Assembly: GCA_016342345.1 (NCBI GenBank)
Contig: JAEINO010000015.1
Location: forward strand, 1-64,000
DNA: 64,000 nt
Direction: 5' to 3'
Source of the DNA: Pseudodesulfovibrio sp.
GTDB taxonomy: Bacteria; Desulfobacterota; Desulfovibrionia; Desulfovibrionales; Desulfovibrionaceae
The notes beneath the pieces were generated by a model, which did not search any database, was not told where the DNA came from, and saw only the letters and a list, made by a program, of their open reading frames with translations. The position numbers and the translations under genes were made by a program. This document shows, in pieces, positions 22,218 through 30,893 of this stretch (the stretch's first letter is position 1; each line of letters begins with the position of its first letter).

Positions 22218-22233
22218 GCCCTTACCCCAGTTT

Positions 22234-22346
22234 GCATGAGGCTCTCAAGGTTGGACCGCAATCCCCACGAAGTACTCACCATGCTTCTTCCAAGAGAACA
22301 TGCCTCATGCAGGTTCTCCGTCCCGAAAGGGACGGAGAACCTTTTT
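22234..22346 (+). terminator. Terminator of the lactate operon with structured 3' UTR
   Basis: GGTTCTCCGTCCC (22312-22324), GAAA loop, GGGACGGAGAACC (22329-22341), then TTTTT form an ideal intrinsic terminator. Upstream, GCATGAGGC (22234-22242) pairs with GCCTCATGC (22302-22310), with further TCTC/GAGA and TTGG/CCAA pairing inside, so the 3' end can fold into a second long hairpin. Confidence 0.9.
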
Positions 22347-22396
22347 GAAAGTTTTTGATTTCAAATGGATGAAGACAACCCCAGGGAGGGGTAGAA

Positions 22397-22699
22397 ATGA
22401 TCAAGCATATAGTCATGTGGACACTCAAGGATGAAGTTGACGGATCAATCGCCAAGAACAATGCGGCACGGATGAAGGAAATGCTCGAAACCCTGAATGG
22501 GCGTATCACGGGTTTGAGGCATATTGAAGTCAGTTTCAATATTGTGGCTGCTGACCCCGAAGTTCACATCATTCTCCAGTCGGAGCATGATGACGCAACT
22601 GCCCTGGATTTCTACCAGAATCATCCTGAGCATCAGGCTTGCATTTCTTTCGCAAAAAAAGTGGTCACCAGTCGCAAGGTCGTGGATTACGAGATCTAG
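22397..22699 (+). CDS. Dabb-domain (stress-responsive A/B barrel) protein
   Basis: A 100-residue protein with the dimeric alpha/beta-barrel signature MIKHIVMWTLKDEV at the start and FYQNHPEHQACISFAKKVV near the end. Length is typical. Family members are small dimeric proteins, mostly of unknown function. GGGAGGGG precedes the ATG. It stands alone behind the lactate-operon terminator. Its TAG stop lies inside the terminal repeat of the palindromic element that follows, so insertion of that element may have set the present C terminus. Confidence 0.8.
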   Translation: MIKHIVMWTLKDEVDGSIAKNNAARMKEMLETLNGRITGLRHIEVSFNIVAADPEVHIILQSEHDDATALDFYQNHPEHQACISFAKKVVTSRKVVDYEI

Positions 22700-22857
22700 G
22701 GAAGTGCTGCATAATTGCCCTCTGGCTTCGTTGCTGCAAAAAAAATCAAACCCTAGCGTGCAGGAAGCACGCGTCAGCCTTGACTTTTTTGCGCGCCTTG
22801 CCAGCGAACAATTCTACAGCACTTCCTAAAAATTGAATTAATCAGTACTTCCCTAGA
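22695..22857. mobile_element. MITE-like palindromic element, 163 bp
   Basis: The ends are TCTAGGGAAGT (22695-22705) and its perfect inverse ACTTCCCTAGA (22847-22857). Read as TA-GGGAAGT...ACTTCCC-TA, this fits a TA target duplication with terminal inverted repeats. About 15 of the first 19 bases match between the ends. Nested inside, 22700-22717 and 22810-22827 form a second inverted repeat (16 of 18). The centre, GCGTGC-AGGAA-GCACGC, is a perfect stem. No transposase is encoded. The element would be mobilised in trans; its parent family cannot be assigned here. Confidence 0.6.
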
Positions 22858-22935
22858 CCCGGCTTGACGGGAATTCCTGAGAATTTACGCGTTTCGTATG
22901 CCTCGTCATAAGGATGCCGCGCGAAGGAGAAAATG

Positions 22936-23304
22936 ATGTCACTGCGTTACGACGAGAATCGGCAGCGGATAATATGCTGCTGGGAAGAGCCGAGACATGT
23001 TGTGATGAACAAGAAGAAAGGCGTTATCAGACGAGCCCGCATGATTACCGTCAAGGTGAACAACAACGGCAAGCTGAATAACAAGGATATACGGCGACAC
23101 GAGGATCATCCCATGTTTTCGTATATCAGCCGGTTCAATTCCATGCTCAACAGGATCAAGTCACTTTCCTGTCATGAAGACGGCCACAAGTGCGCCGTGT
23201 GTGGTGCAAAGGAAGGCGTCAGCCCGTATTATGATGTTCGTACCCAGTCCATAATCTGGTTGTGCTGGGAGCATCTCGACGATTCGCCCTTGGTGGCTGC
23301 CTGA
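22936..23304 (+). CDS. Small hypothetical protein with CxxC zinc-finger-like motif
   Basis: A protein of 122 residues (123 if the ATG at 22933 is used). AAGGAG at 22924-22929 is better spaced from 22936. It is basic in the middle (VIRRARMITVKVNNNGKLNN). It ends with CAVCGAKEGVSPYY and WLCWEH, whose two CxxC-type cysteines plus a later Cys and His could bind zinc as in HNH- or zinc-ribbon-like folds. I do not recognise the family. It stands alone, with a terminator at its 3' end. Confidence 0.6.
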   Translation: MSLRYDENRQRIICCWEEPRHVVMNKKKGVIRRARMITVKVNNNGKLNNKDIRRHEDHPMFSYISRFNSMLNRIKSLSCHEDGHKCAVCGAKEGVSPYYDVRTQSIIWLCWEHLDDSPLVAA

Positions 23305-23358
23305 TCTGCGGGTGTTTCAATTTCCTTTGGCAACAAAACATTTTTTAAGTTTGAAACG

Positions 23359-23402
23359 CCGCAAAGTGGTCCGACTTATTCGGGCAACTTTGCGGTTTTG
23401 TT
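23359..23402 (+). terminator. Terminator between convergent genes
   Basis: CCGCAAAGTGG (23359-23369) pairs with CAACTTTGCGG (23385-23395; one mismatch), followed by TTTTGTT. It serves the small plus-strand gene. The RND pump gene ends convergently at 23401 and may share the stem. Confidence 0.8.
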
Positions 23403-26400
23403 ATGCCTGTGTCCGGATATCGCTGCCTCGTTTCACAATGTCAGGGGTCCATTCATAGCCCGTGAATTTCTGTTTGAAGAACAGGGAGTAGAGGACCGGG
23501 CACAGCACCAGAGTCAGTATGGTGGCGAACAGGAGGCCGGACATGATGCAGTTCGCCATGGGACGCCACATTTCTCCCCCTTGCAGAGAGAGAGGAACCA
23601 TGCCGATGATGGTGGTGGTCGCTGTCATGATGATGGGCCTGGATCGTTCCATGGCCGACAGCACTATGGCGTCTGCCAGCTCTATGCCCCGTTTGCGTTG
23701 GAGTTCGATGCGGTCAATGAGCATGATGGCATTGTTCACGATGATGCCCAATAGGGAAATCATGCCGAGCATGGGCATGAACCCGAAGGGTGAGTTGGTG
23801 CCCAGCATGCCTGCGGTTATGCCGACCATCATGGGCGGTAGTGTCAGAATGATGATCAAGGGGCGACGAAGGGAGTTGAATTGGAATATCAGCACGAGCA
23901 CGAGCAACCCCATGGCCAGCGGCATGTTGGCATTGATGGCTTCCTGCGATTCGACGCTTTTTTCAAATTCGCCGCCGTATTCGATGGTGTAGCCGATGGG
24001 CCAATCCTTTCCCTTCATGAGAGCCGCGATCTGAGGTTTGATCTGATCAAGTATGGTCAGGGCAAAATATCCGTCGGCCACGTTCGCCTTGACGGTCATG
24101 GTGCGGGTCTGGTCACGGCGACGGATGTCTGATGGCTGCCAGTCAAGCCTGGCTGTGGCAATTTGGCTTAGGGATACGCTGGTGCCACGGTCAAACGAAT
24201 AGACGTTCAGGCTGTCGATCTTGTCCAGGCGATCACGGAATGACTCGTCGTTGCGCAAGATGATCGGGATAACCGTGTCCCCTTCGCGATAATTGGAAGC
24301 ATGCATGCCGCTCATGCTGGTTTGCAGGCTGAGGGCTACGTCATAACTGGACAACCCGGCTTCACGGGCCTTGTCCTGATCAATGTCGATCATTAATTTT
24401 TTGGTCCATTGCCCCCAATCATCCCAGACCCGTGTGATGCCTTGTTGTTGCTCGATTATTTCGGCAATGCTTTCTCGTAATGTATAGAGCGGCTTGATTT
24501 CCGGGCCTGATATCCTGATTTGCAGCGGGGCACCAACAGGCGGGCCGTTCATGAGTTTGTTGAGGCTGAAGTCGGCGTCAGGGAAGTTGTTTTCCAGATT
24601 CGTGCGAGTCCGTTTGATCACGTCATTTACGGATTCGACGGATTTTGTGTTGACTATGAAAGTTGCAAGGTTGTCATTTTTCTGCTCCAGGTTCAAGGGG
24701 AGGTACCAGCGCGGACCGCCATGTCCAACAAAGGTTCCAATGCTGTCCACGTCCTTGTCGGCCAGCAGGAAATTCTCCAGCTTGGCTGCCCTGTCCCTGG
24801 TCTCGGTGATGTCCGTGCCTGATGGTTGCCAGAAATCAATGGTGAACTGGGCTCGTTCGTTGGGTGGAAAGAACATTTTGGGAACGAATTTGAAACCCCA
24901 TATTGCCACGCCACAAGCCAGCAGCACCGAGGCAAGGAAAAGTGTTCTGTTGCGCAGGCAGAATAGCAGAAACGAGCGGTATCCTCGATAAAGTCTGTTT
25001 GAGTAGCTCTGTACCGAGATTTTTGGTTTGAGGACGTAGAAACACATCATGGGCACCATGCTCATGGACAGTCCCCATGAACAGAGCAGGGTCAGGGTCA
25101 CCACCACGAACAGGGAATAGCAGAATTCACCCGTGGCATTTTCGGCCAACGGGATGGGCAGGAATGCGAATATGGTGGTCAGCGAGGCGGCCAGAAGGGG
25201 CATCCACAATTCCGAGACAGCCTCGGTCACGGCCTTCATGCGGTCTTCTCCAGAAGCAAGGCGTACGAGAATTGCTTCGGATACGACCACGCCGTTATCC
25301 ACGAGGATTCCGAGTGAAATAATGAGTGAAGCAATGGAGATACGTTGCAGGGCTACATCGAAATAAGGCATCAGCCCAACGCAGCCGAGCATGGCCATGG
25401 GGACCAGTGATCCTGCAATGAGACCTGTTCTGAATCCGGCGAAAAACAGGATGACAATGACAACAAAGCCAAAGGATTCAAGCAGATTGATCATGAACTC
25501 AGAGATGGCAGTGTCCACATATTGGGGCTGGTAGACCAGAATGTTGCATTCAAGGCCGTGGTACATATCCCTTCTGAGTTCATCCAGTCGTTTGGTAACC
25601 CGTTTGCCGAGTTCGGTGATGCTGTCGCCTTCCGCCATTGAAACCGCCAGCATCAGGGCTGGAGTGCCGTTGTAGCGGGCCAGGGTGGAAGGCGGATCGG
25701 AAAAGCCTCTGGTAATGGTTGTGACATCGGCCAGTCGGACGGAGTCCTTTTTACCGGGAGGGCGGATGGCCAGACTGTATATGTCTTCTTCATCCTGAAA
25801 TTCTCCGGTCGGTTCAATTATGATGCGTTCCGGGCCTATCTTGGTACTGCCGCTTGGTTGAATGGTGTTTTGATGGTCGATGATCTGGGCAAGGGCGAAC
25901 GGACTGATTCCTGCCGATGCCATGCGGGAGTTGGAGAATTCCACGAAGATTCGTTCTTCCTGAATGCCCCACCGATCAACTTTTCCAACGCCGTCGATCT
26001 TGAGCAGTTGGTCTCGCAGGTCATCGGCAGCATCTTTGAGTTCGCGATATGAAAATCCGTCTCCGGTCAAGGCGATGAGGATGCCGTACACATCGCCGAA
26101 TTCATCGTTTATAATTGGTGTCATTGCCTCGGGCGGCAGAGTCGGGGCGGCGTCCGAGATTTTGTTGCGTAATTTTTGCCAGACAGGCCCCACGTCCTTG
26201 ACCCGGTCGAACAGCTCTACGTCAATGATGGAAAGGCCTGCCATGGACTGCGATTTGACGACTTTGACATCGCTTATCTCACGTATTTTTTCCTCAAGTT
26301 TGTCCGTGACCAGTTCTTCCACCCGCTTGGGGGCAGCTCCGGGGAACTGGGTTATGACAATGGCGTGGCGGATGGTGAAGTCAGGGTCTTCATCCTTGGG

Positions 26401-26496
26401 AATGGAGACAAAGGTCATCAGCCCGCCAAGAGCGATAATCAGAAAAAGGGCAATGGACGTGCGGTTGTTTTCGATGCACCACCTGGCAAGATTCAC
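23401..26496 (-). CDS. RND multidrug efflux pump, inner-membrane permease
   Basis: A 1031-residue proton-driven transporter of the AcrB/HAE1-like superfamily, with 12 predicted TM segments in two halves and two large periplasmic loops. TM1 is followed by PKDEDPDFTIRHAIVITQFPGA, typical of the pore domain. TM4 reads GILVDNGVVVSEAI: the first of the two proton-relay aspartates is kept and the second is Asn. A TM10-11 block LLGIIVNNAIMLIDRIE is present. The adaptor gene ends 2 bp upstream in the same operon and no outer-membrane factor gene is present. The substrate is unknown. Confidence 0.93.
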   Translation of the reverse strand: MNLARWCIENNRTSIALFLIIALGGLMTFVSIPKDEDPDFTIRHAIVITQFPGAAPKRVEELVTDKLEEKIREISDVKVVKSQSMAGLSIIDVELFDRVKDVGPVWQKLRNKISDAAPTLPPEAMTPIINDEFGDVYGILIALTGDGFSYRELKDAADDLRDQLLKIDGVGKVDRWGIQEERIFVEFSNSRMASAGISPFALAQIIDHQNTIQPSGSTKIGPERIIIEPTGEFQDEEDIYSLAIRPPGKKDSVRLADVTTITRGFSDPPSTLARYNGTPALMLAVSMAEGDSITELGKRVTKRLDELRRDMYHGLECNILVYQPQYVDTAISEFMINLLESFGFVVIVILFFAGFRTGLIAGSLVPMAMLGCVGLMPYFDVALQRISIASLIISLGILVDNGVVVSEAILVRLASGEDRMKAVTEAVSELWMPLLAASLTTIFAFLPIPLAENATGEFCYSLFVVVTLTLLCSWGLSMSMVPMMCFYVLKPKISVQSYSNRLYRGYRSFLLFCLRNRTLFLASVLLACGVAIWGFKFVPKMFFPPNERAQFTIDFWQPSGTDITETRDRAAKLENFLLADKDVDSIGTFVGHGGPRWYLPLNLEQKNDNLATFIVNTKSVESVNDVIKRTRTNLENNFPDADFSLNKLMNGPPVGAPLQIRISGPEIKPLYTLRESIAEIIEQQQGITRVWDDWGQWTKKLMIDIDQDKAREAGLSSYDVALSLQTSMSGMHASNYREGDTVIPIILRNDESFRDRLDKIDSLNVYSFDRGTSVSLSQIATARLDWQPSDIRRRDQTRTMTVKANVADGYFALTILDQIKPQIAALMKGKDWPIGYTIEYGGEFEKSVESQEAINANMPLAMGLLVLVLIFQFNSLRRPLIIILTLPPMMVGITAGMLGTNSPFGFMPMLGMISLLGIIVNNAIMLIDRIELQRKRGIELADAIVLSAMERSRPIIMTATTTIIGMVPLSLQGGEMWRPMANCIMSGLLFATILTLVLCPVLYSLFFKQKFTGYEWTPDIVKRGSDIRTQA

Positions 26497-26498
26497 GG

Positions 26499-27590
26499 TT
26501 ATCCCTCCATTCCGTTCTTGTGGAATCGAACCTTGAGGCCTTCCTTGAGGTGGTTCACGCCGCGTATGACGACCATGTCTCCGGGTTTGACGCCAGCAAG
26601 TATTTCAATGCCATGGACCGTGAGTGTGCCGAGAGATACAGGGTGACTCGTGACCGTTGATTTTTCGACATCGACCAACCAGACGGACCGGACGCCGTTG
26701 GAGGCACTGGTAACAGCTGCCGGTGGAAGGAATATTCCGTCATTACCATTGGTATGCCCGATAAATTTCACCTGCCCGGACATGCCGCTGCGGATGGCCT
26801 TGTCCGTGTTGTCCAGATAGACCTTGACCGGATAGGTTGATCCCTGATTCGAGCCAATGCTGATTTCCATGACCTTGCCGTTCATGATTCGGCCAGGCAG
26901 GGCGTCAAAACTTACGTCAACATCTCCGCCTTCCCGTATTTGGGATATCAGGGTGTCTGGAACCGAGACGTACATTTTCATCTGAAGGCCAGCGTTGAAT
27001 GAAATGATTCCCTGACCGGACTGGACGTTCTGGTGGATATTGGTCTTGACGTTGCCGACCCATCCATCAAACGGTGCATACAGGGTCGTGTAATTCAGAT
27101 GTTTGCGGGCGATGTCCAGTTTCTTGGACGATGCGCTGAGTTGGGCCTCGTACGATTTGAAGTCCGCTTCAGACTGATCCAATTCACTGCGGGATATGAC
27201 CTTGCGATCAAAGAGCTGGCGAATCCGTTTTACGTCTGCTTCGGCGCGTATGTAGTTGGCGCGTATCTGCTGAAGATTTGCATCGGCCTGTCTGAGTTCC
27301 AGGTCGTAATCGGCAGGATCAAGGCGAGCAAGAATTTGCCCTTTGGAAAATCTGCGGCCAATCTGGTCTGCCGGGAAATCGACAATCTTGCCAGCGACAC
27401 GGAAGGAAAGGTCGGTTTCCAATGCATCTTCGGCAGTGCCGGCAAATGTCCACTGCTTGTCGGCATTCTGTTGTCCGACTACGATTGTTTTTACAGGGCG
27501 CAGGATCGCCTGGGGAGGGGCCGGCTCTCCGCTGCATCCATGAATCAGGAGGATTGTTGTCAGTACAATATAAATGGGAAAACGTTTCAT
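26499..27590 (-). CDS. RND periplasmic adaptor (membrane fusion) lipoprotein
   Basis: A 363-residue HlyD/AcrA-type adaptor linking the RND permease to an outer-membrane channel. The start MKRFPIYIVLTTILLIHGC gives a lipoprotein signal with C19 as likely lipidation site. A biotinyl-lipoyl-like half (FSKGQILARLDPADY), a coiled-coil hairpin (about 95-155, rich in QADANLQQIRANYIRAEADV) and the second half (LYAPFDGWVGN) follow in order. ATG 27590 is preferred; its ribosome site GGAG lies in the last codons of the TetR gene. A longer frame extends upstream but lies inside tetR. Confidence 0.9.
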   Translation of the reverse strand: MKRFPIYIVLTTILLIHGCSGEPAPPQAILRPVKTIVVGQQNADKQWTFAGTAEDALETDLSFRVAGKIVDFPADQIGRRFSKGQILARLDPADYDLELRQADANLQQIRANYIRAEADVKRIRQLFDRKVISRSELDQSEADFKSYEAQLSASSKKLDIARKHLNYTTLYAPFDGWVGNVKTNIHQNVQSGQGIISFNAGLQMKMYVSVPDTLISQIREGGDVDVSFDALPGRIMNGKVMEISIGSNQGSTYPVKVYLDNTDKAIRSGMSGQVKFIGHTNGNDGIFLPPAAVTSASNGVRSVWLVDVEKSTVTSHPVSLGTLTVHGIEILAGVKPGDMVVIRGVNHLKEGLKVRFHKNGMEG

Positions 27591-27594
27591 TCTG

Positions 27595-28275
27595 CTACTC
27601 CATGGGAAGGCCGAGAAAGCCTCTTGTTCTTTTGCTGAGCACTTTTGCAATTTTTGAGATGCCGGTTTCGTCATATTCTTCCCAGCCGAGTCGTTTGATG
27701 ATCAATCTGTGGTCTTCAAGAAATTTGACACACATGGCGATGATGGCGTGGCCAGTCATGACCTGTTCTTCATAGTCTGTTTCTTCAGGCAGGACTCCGG
27801 AAACAAGGGCGTGTAGAGAATGAAACGAAGGAGTGAAGAATTCCTTTTCAAGCAGCGGGAAAAGTTCTGTTGGCTGGGCAAGTTCGCGGGATATGATAAA
27901 GCTTGTCCATATATGTTCCTTGCGATCAAGAAATCCGTGAATCAGCATGGTTATGTACCATGAAACGACTTTGCCCATTTCCTGCTGGTCATGGCCTGCA
28001 CGTTCAAGCCTTTTGAACACTTCTTCTGTGGCAGGAGATACGGTGTGCCGTCTGTCTATGAAAAAGCGAATGATCGCTTCATAGAGTCCGAATTTGCCGC
28101 CGAAATGGTAGCTGACAGTGGAGAGATTGACACCTGCTTCACCAACCAGTTCCCGCATGCTCACAGCATGAAAGCCATGCATGGCAAACAGTCTGGCGCC
28201 GGTTTTCATGAGAATCTGGCGGGTCTCTTCGCCCTGATCCTTTCTGTTGAGGTTCTTGGCTTTTTTGGGTGGCAT
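27595..28275 (-). CDS. TetR-family regulator of the RND operon
   Basis: A 226-residue repressor. The N-terminal helix-turn-helix (about 17-62) reads ILMKTGARLFAMHGFHAVS and VGEAGVNLSTVSYHFGGK. The C-terminal ligand-binding domain resembles the CecR/YbiH subgroup. It is first in the operon, directly before the adaptor and pump genes, and CCAGGAG precedes the ATG. A palindrome overlaps its promoter, suggesting autorepression relieved by pump substrates. Confidence 0.9.
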   Translation of the reverse strand: MPPKKAKNLNRKDQGEETRQILMKTGARLFAMHGFHAVSMRELVGEAGVNLSTVSYHFGGKFGLYEAIIRFFIDRRHTVSPATEEVFKRLERAGHDQQEMGKVVSWYITMLIHGFLDRKEHIWTSFIISRELAQPTELFPLLEKEFFTPSFHSLHALVSGVLPEETDYEEQVMTGHAIIAMCVKFLEDHRLIIKRLGWEEYDETGISKIAKVLSKRTRGFLGLPME

Positions 28276-28348
28276 GAGTAACTCCTGGCATCACGATAGG
28301 TCTGTTGGACTTCAAAAAACGCGTGAGATTTCATCAACTGCACAAGCC

Positions 28349-28384
28349 CTTTTACTCAGTGCCATGCTCTAAGTCAAACGTTTG
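28349..28384 (-). promoter_or_regulatory. tetR-RND promoter and operator
   Basis: On the minus strand TTGACT (28377-28372), 17 bp, TAAAAG (28354-28349) form a promoter. CAAACGTTTG (28375-28384), a perfect 10-bp palindrome, overlaps the -35 box and is the likely TetR operator. Confidence 0.5.
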
Positions 28385-28451
28385 TTTTGTATGAATGCTG
28401 TTTAATTCAAGGCAGGTATGTGTGGAGGTGTATTAAAATGTTTTTTTTATA

Positions 28452-28487
28452 TAAAAAAATGGCACCGAACAGGATGTTCGGTGCCAT
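28452..28487 (-). terminator. Terminator of the molybdoenzyme operon
   Basis: GGCACCGAACA pairs perfectly with TGTTCGGTGCC around three bases (28461-28485). On the minus strand it is followed by ATTTTTTTAT. It lies about 110 bp past the stop of the FmdE/MoeA-like gene. Confidence 0.9.
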
Positions 28488-28598
28488 GGAGGGGATATCT
28501 TGGGGACATTTCGGTTTGATACGAGTGCCGGAGGTCATCCGGCTATCCGGATTTCAATTCCCGTTGCGCAGTTTTTTGGGATTTGCTGTTTTGTTTGC

Positions 28599-30257
28599 CT
28601 ATTTGCCAAAAGAGCATTTGGGGAATGTGCAGGTCTTGCATTCGTGGCAGAGTCCGCCTTCTCCCAGTTCTGCGAGGTCGGATCGTGTTATGCATACATC
28701 GGCCAGCAATCTTGGCAGCAGCAGATCAAGGCTTGTGGTCTTGTGGAACAGGGCGCAGGCCGGAACGCCCAGAACCTGTACCAGTCCCAGATGGCCCAGT
28801 AGGCTCATGGCTCCGGGCAGCACTGGCATGCCATACAGCATTTCCGTGACCCCGGCATCCTGAAGTCCTTTTCTGGTAACATCGTCCGGGTCAACGGACA
28901 GTCCCGCAGTGGTGATTATCAGGTCGCATTTTTCGTTAACAAGGTCTTTGATGGCACTGCAGATGTCTTCTGCGTTGTCCGGTGCCTTGATGGTCTTGAT
29001 AACCGTGCTGCCATAATGGGCCACCTTGGCGGAAATGACGGGCTCGAATTTGTCTTCCACAAGCCCGGAGAAGACTTCGGTTCCGGTGATCAACACACCG
29101 ACACGTGCCTTTCGTAGCGGGCGGATCGAGAAGAGCGGTTCTTCGTCCAGAACCTGAAGTGCTGCCTCGAAATCCTTGGTCGGAAGATAGAGCGGAATGG
29201 CGCGGGTTCCGGCTATCTGGGTGCCTTTTTGCACGATGGAATACGATTGACGTGAAGCACACATGACGCCAGGGACATGATTGAATTGCTTCAGCCTGGT
29301 CGAGTCCACGAAAAGCAAGCCGTCTTGATCTGCCACGAGTTTTGATTTTCCTTCACGAGGGTCACCCAGCACGGTGACGCCTGGGCCGGACATGAGCTTT
29401 CCGAAAGCTGTTGCAGCCTTGTTCTCGTGGACCCATTCGATTCCAGGGTCCTGATCGTCAAGATAGATACGGCTTCGACCCATGCGTTGTAGGCGACAGA
29501 CATCACCACCGGTCAGGAGTTGGCCGTGTTTGAATTCAGGCCCCTTGCTCACTCCGGGTTCTATGCGCGTCATGTCGTGAAGAGGGTGTCCTCCCACGGC
29601 TTTTTCCACTGGCGTTGCGGTCAGTATTGGCTCGCGAATCAATTCTGCGCCAGGACCGTCCATGTACGGGGATTCTCCCTGGCAAGATCGGCAGATCGCT
29701 CCGAATTGAGCAGGGAAGGCCTCGCCGCAGATCGGGCAGGCGATAATAGTGCCCTTGCTGCGCTTGATGAGTTGCTCGGGCCTGACTTGCACATCGCGCA
29801 TGGAGCAGATGCTGGCACCAGCTTCGAGGATCTGGCGACGCAGTAGCGGGGAGTCCTGCTCCTGTTTCGGCTTGCTTTTCATGAGCCATGTGCGGATTTC
29901 TGAATCAGGATCGATTTTGTCCAGATCAAGCCACAGGCGTACACCTTTGCCGGTAAATTTGTCATAAAGGCAAACTGAATACAGGCCGAGATTCAGGATT
30001 TTCAGCCAGCCGTTGCCAACAGAGCAGGGGGAAAGCATCTGTACTGCATCAGGCAGACACCACGATGTTTCACTGATCGCGTCGAAAAGGATGTCATCGG
30101 GCAGAGCCTTGATGGCCGCATCCACCATGAATCCGCCAAGAACGAGGCCTGGTGCTGCATATCCGTGAAACTGGGTAGCGGCTTCAATGAACTGATCGAT
30201 GGAGTAAGGGCCTATGGTGTCGGACGGTAAAAGGAGGTGTGAGTAGTCGGTAGTCAT
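28599..30257 (-). CDS. FmdE-like / zinc ribbon / MoeA-like molybdopterin-binding fusion
   Basis: A 552-residue cytoplasmic protein. Residues 15-125 resemble the FmdE family, but its HGHxCPG motif reads HGYAAPG (31-37), while the later Cys in LSPCSVGNG (C78) is kept. A zinc-ribbon-like C174/C177/C189/C192 cluster follows. Residues about 205-385 hold a short MoeA-like segment and a less clear linker. Residues 388-530 are a MoCF/MoeA molybdopterin-binding domain (VLITGTEVFSG, DLIITTAGLSVDPDD, MPVLPGAM). The tail ends CHECKTCTFPKCSFGK. As last gene behind a molybdoenzyme it is probably a dedicated cofactor-insertion or maturation factor; the exact role is inferred. Confidence 0.75.
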   Translation of the reverse strand: MTTDYSHLLLPSDTIGPYSIDQFIEAATQFHGYAAPGLVLGGFMVDAAIKALPDDILFDAISETSWCLPDAVQMLSPCSVGNGWLKILNLGLYSVCLYDKFTGKGVRLWLDLDKIDPDSEIRTWLMKSKPKQEQDSPLLRRQILEAGASICSMRDVQVRPEQLIKRSKGTIIACPICGEAFPAQFGAICRSCQGESPYMDGPGAELIREPILTATPVEKAVGGHPLHDMTRIEPGVSKGPEFKHGQLLTGGDVCRLQRMGRSRIYLDDQDPGIEWVHENKAATAFGKLMSGPGVTVLGDPREGKSKLVADQDGLLFVDSTRLKQFNHVPGVMCASRQSYSIVQKGTQIAGTRAIPLYLPTKDFEAALQVLDEEPLFSIRPLRKARVGVLITGTEVFSGLVEDKFEPVISAKVAHYGSTVIKTIKAPDNAEDICSAIKDLVNEKCDLIITTAGLSVDPDDVTRKGLQDAGVTEMLYGMPVLPGAMSLLGHLGLVQVLGVPACALFHKTTSLDLLLPRLLADVCITRSDLAELGEGGLCHECKTCTFPKCSFGK

Positions 30258-30326
30258 GATGTCCTTGGCGGCAAATGGTTGAAAAGGGATCGGCCGACAT
30301 GAGTGCCGACCGATCCGTTTGGTTTG

Positions 30327-30881
30327 TTATGGTGTCTTGACGTAGATGATTGACTGAGTGCTCATTTTCTTGATTACCTGCTTGCCCTTGGCTTCGGCCT
30401 GCATGAGAAGGATTTCCTTCTCGCCAAAGCTTAAGGCCTCAGTCAGGCAGACATCCACGCATATCGGGTCGAGACCGTGTGTTACGCGCTCGTAGCACAT
30501 GTTGCATTTGTGCGCGTAATTGTCCACTTTATTGAATTGGATGACGTGGTACGGACATTTTTCAATGCACTCGCCGCAACCTGTACATTTTTCCTGGTCA
30601 AAGAGCACGATGCCGGTTTGTTCGTCTTTGGTGATGGCATCGTATTCGCACGCTTTGGCGCAGGGAGTTTTTTTGCAGTGCTGGCACATGACCACCCAAG
30701 AATCTTCCTTCAGATTAGGAAAGACACCTTCAGTCTTGCTTTCCACCCTGATGTAATTCGCCATCTGGCCGGGTTGATCGTTTTCGTGGTCTATTAGTCC
30801 GTGGTGGTTGCGACAGGCCACGATGCAGGTCTTGCATCCGATGCAGCGGTCGAGATCCACCATTATGCTGAGTTGTCTCAT
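30327..30881 (-). CDS. Four-cluster ferredoxin subunit (DmsB/PsrB-like)
   Basis: A 184-residue iron-sulfur protein that likely carries electrons to or from the molybdopterin subunit encoded 12 bp upstream. Four cysteine motifs are visible in the usual order: CIGCKTCIVACR (13-24), CQHCKKTPCAKAC (near 66), CTGCGECIEKCP (near 98) and CNMCYERVTHGLDPICVDVC (near 125). There is no signal peptide, matching the cytoplasmic form of its partner. AGGAGG precedes the ATG. Confidence 0.92.
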   Translation of the reverse strand: MRQLSIMVDLDRCIGCKTCIVACRNHHGLIDHENDQPGQMANYIRVESKTEGVFPNLKEDSWVVMCQHCKKTPCAKACEYDAITKDEQTGIVLFDQEKCTGCGECIEKCPYHVIQFNKVDNYAHKCNMCYERVTHGLDPICVDVCLTEALSFGEKEILLMQAEAKGKQVIKKMSTQSIIYVKTP

Positions 30882-30893
30882 TTCATCCTCCTG

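Noticed and set aside
22234-22310. tRNA-like fold downstream of the LldH-like gene
   Set aside because: Paired arms are present, but there is no T-loop GTTC consensus at the right place, no anticodon arm of the right size and no CCA-compatible acceptor end.
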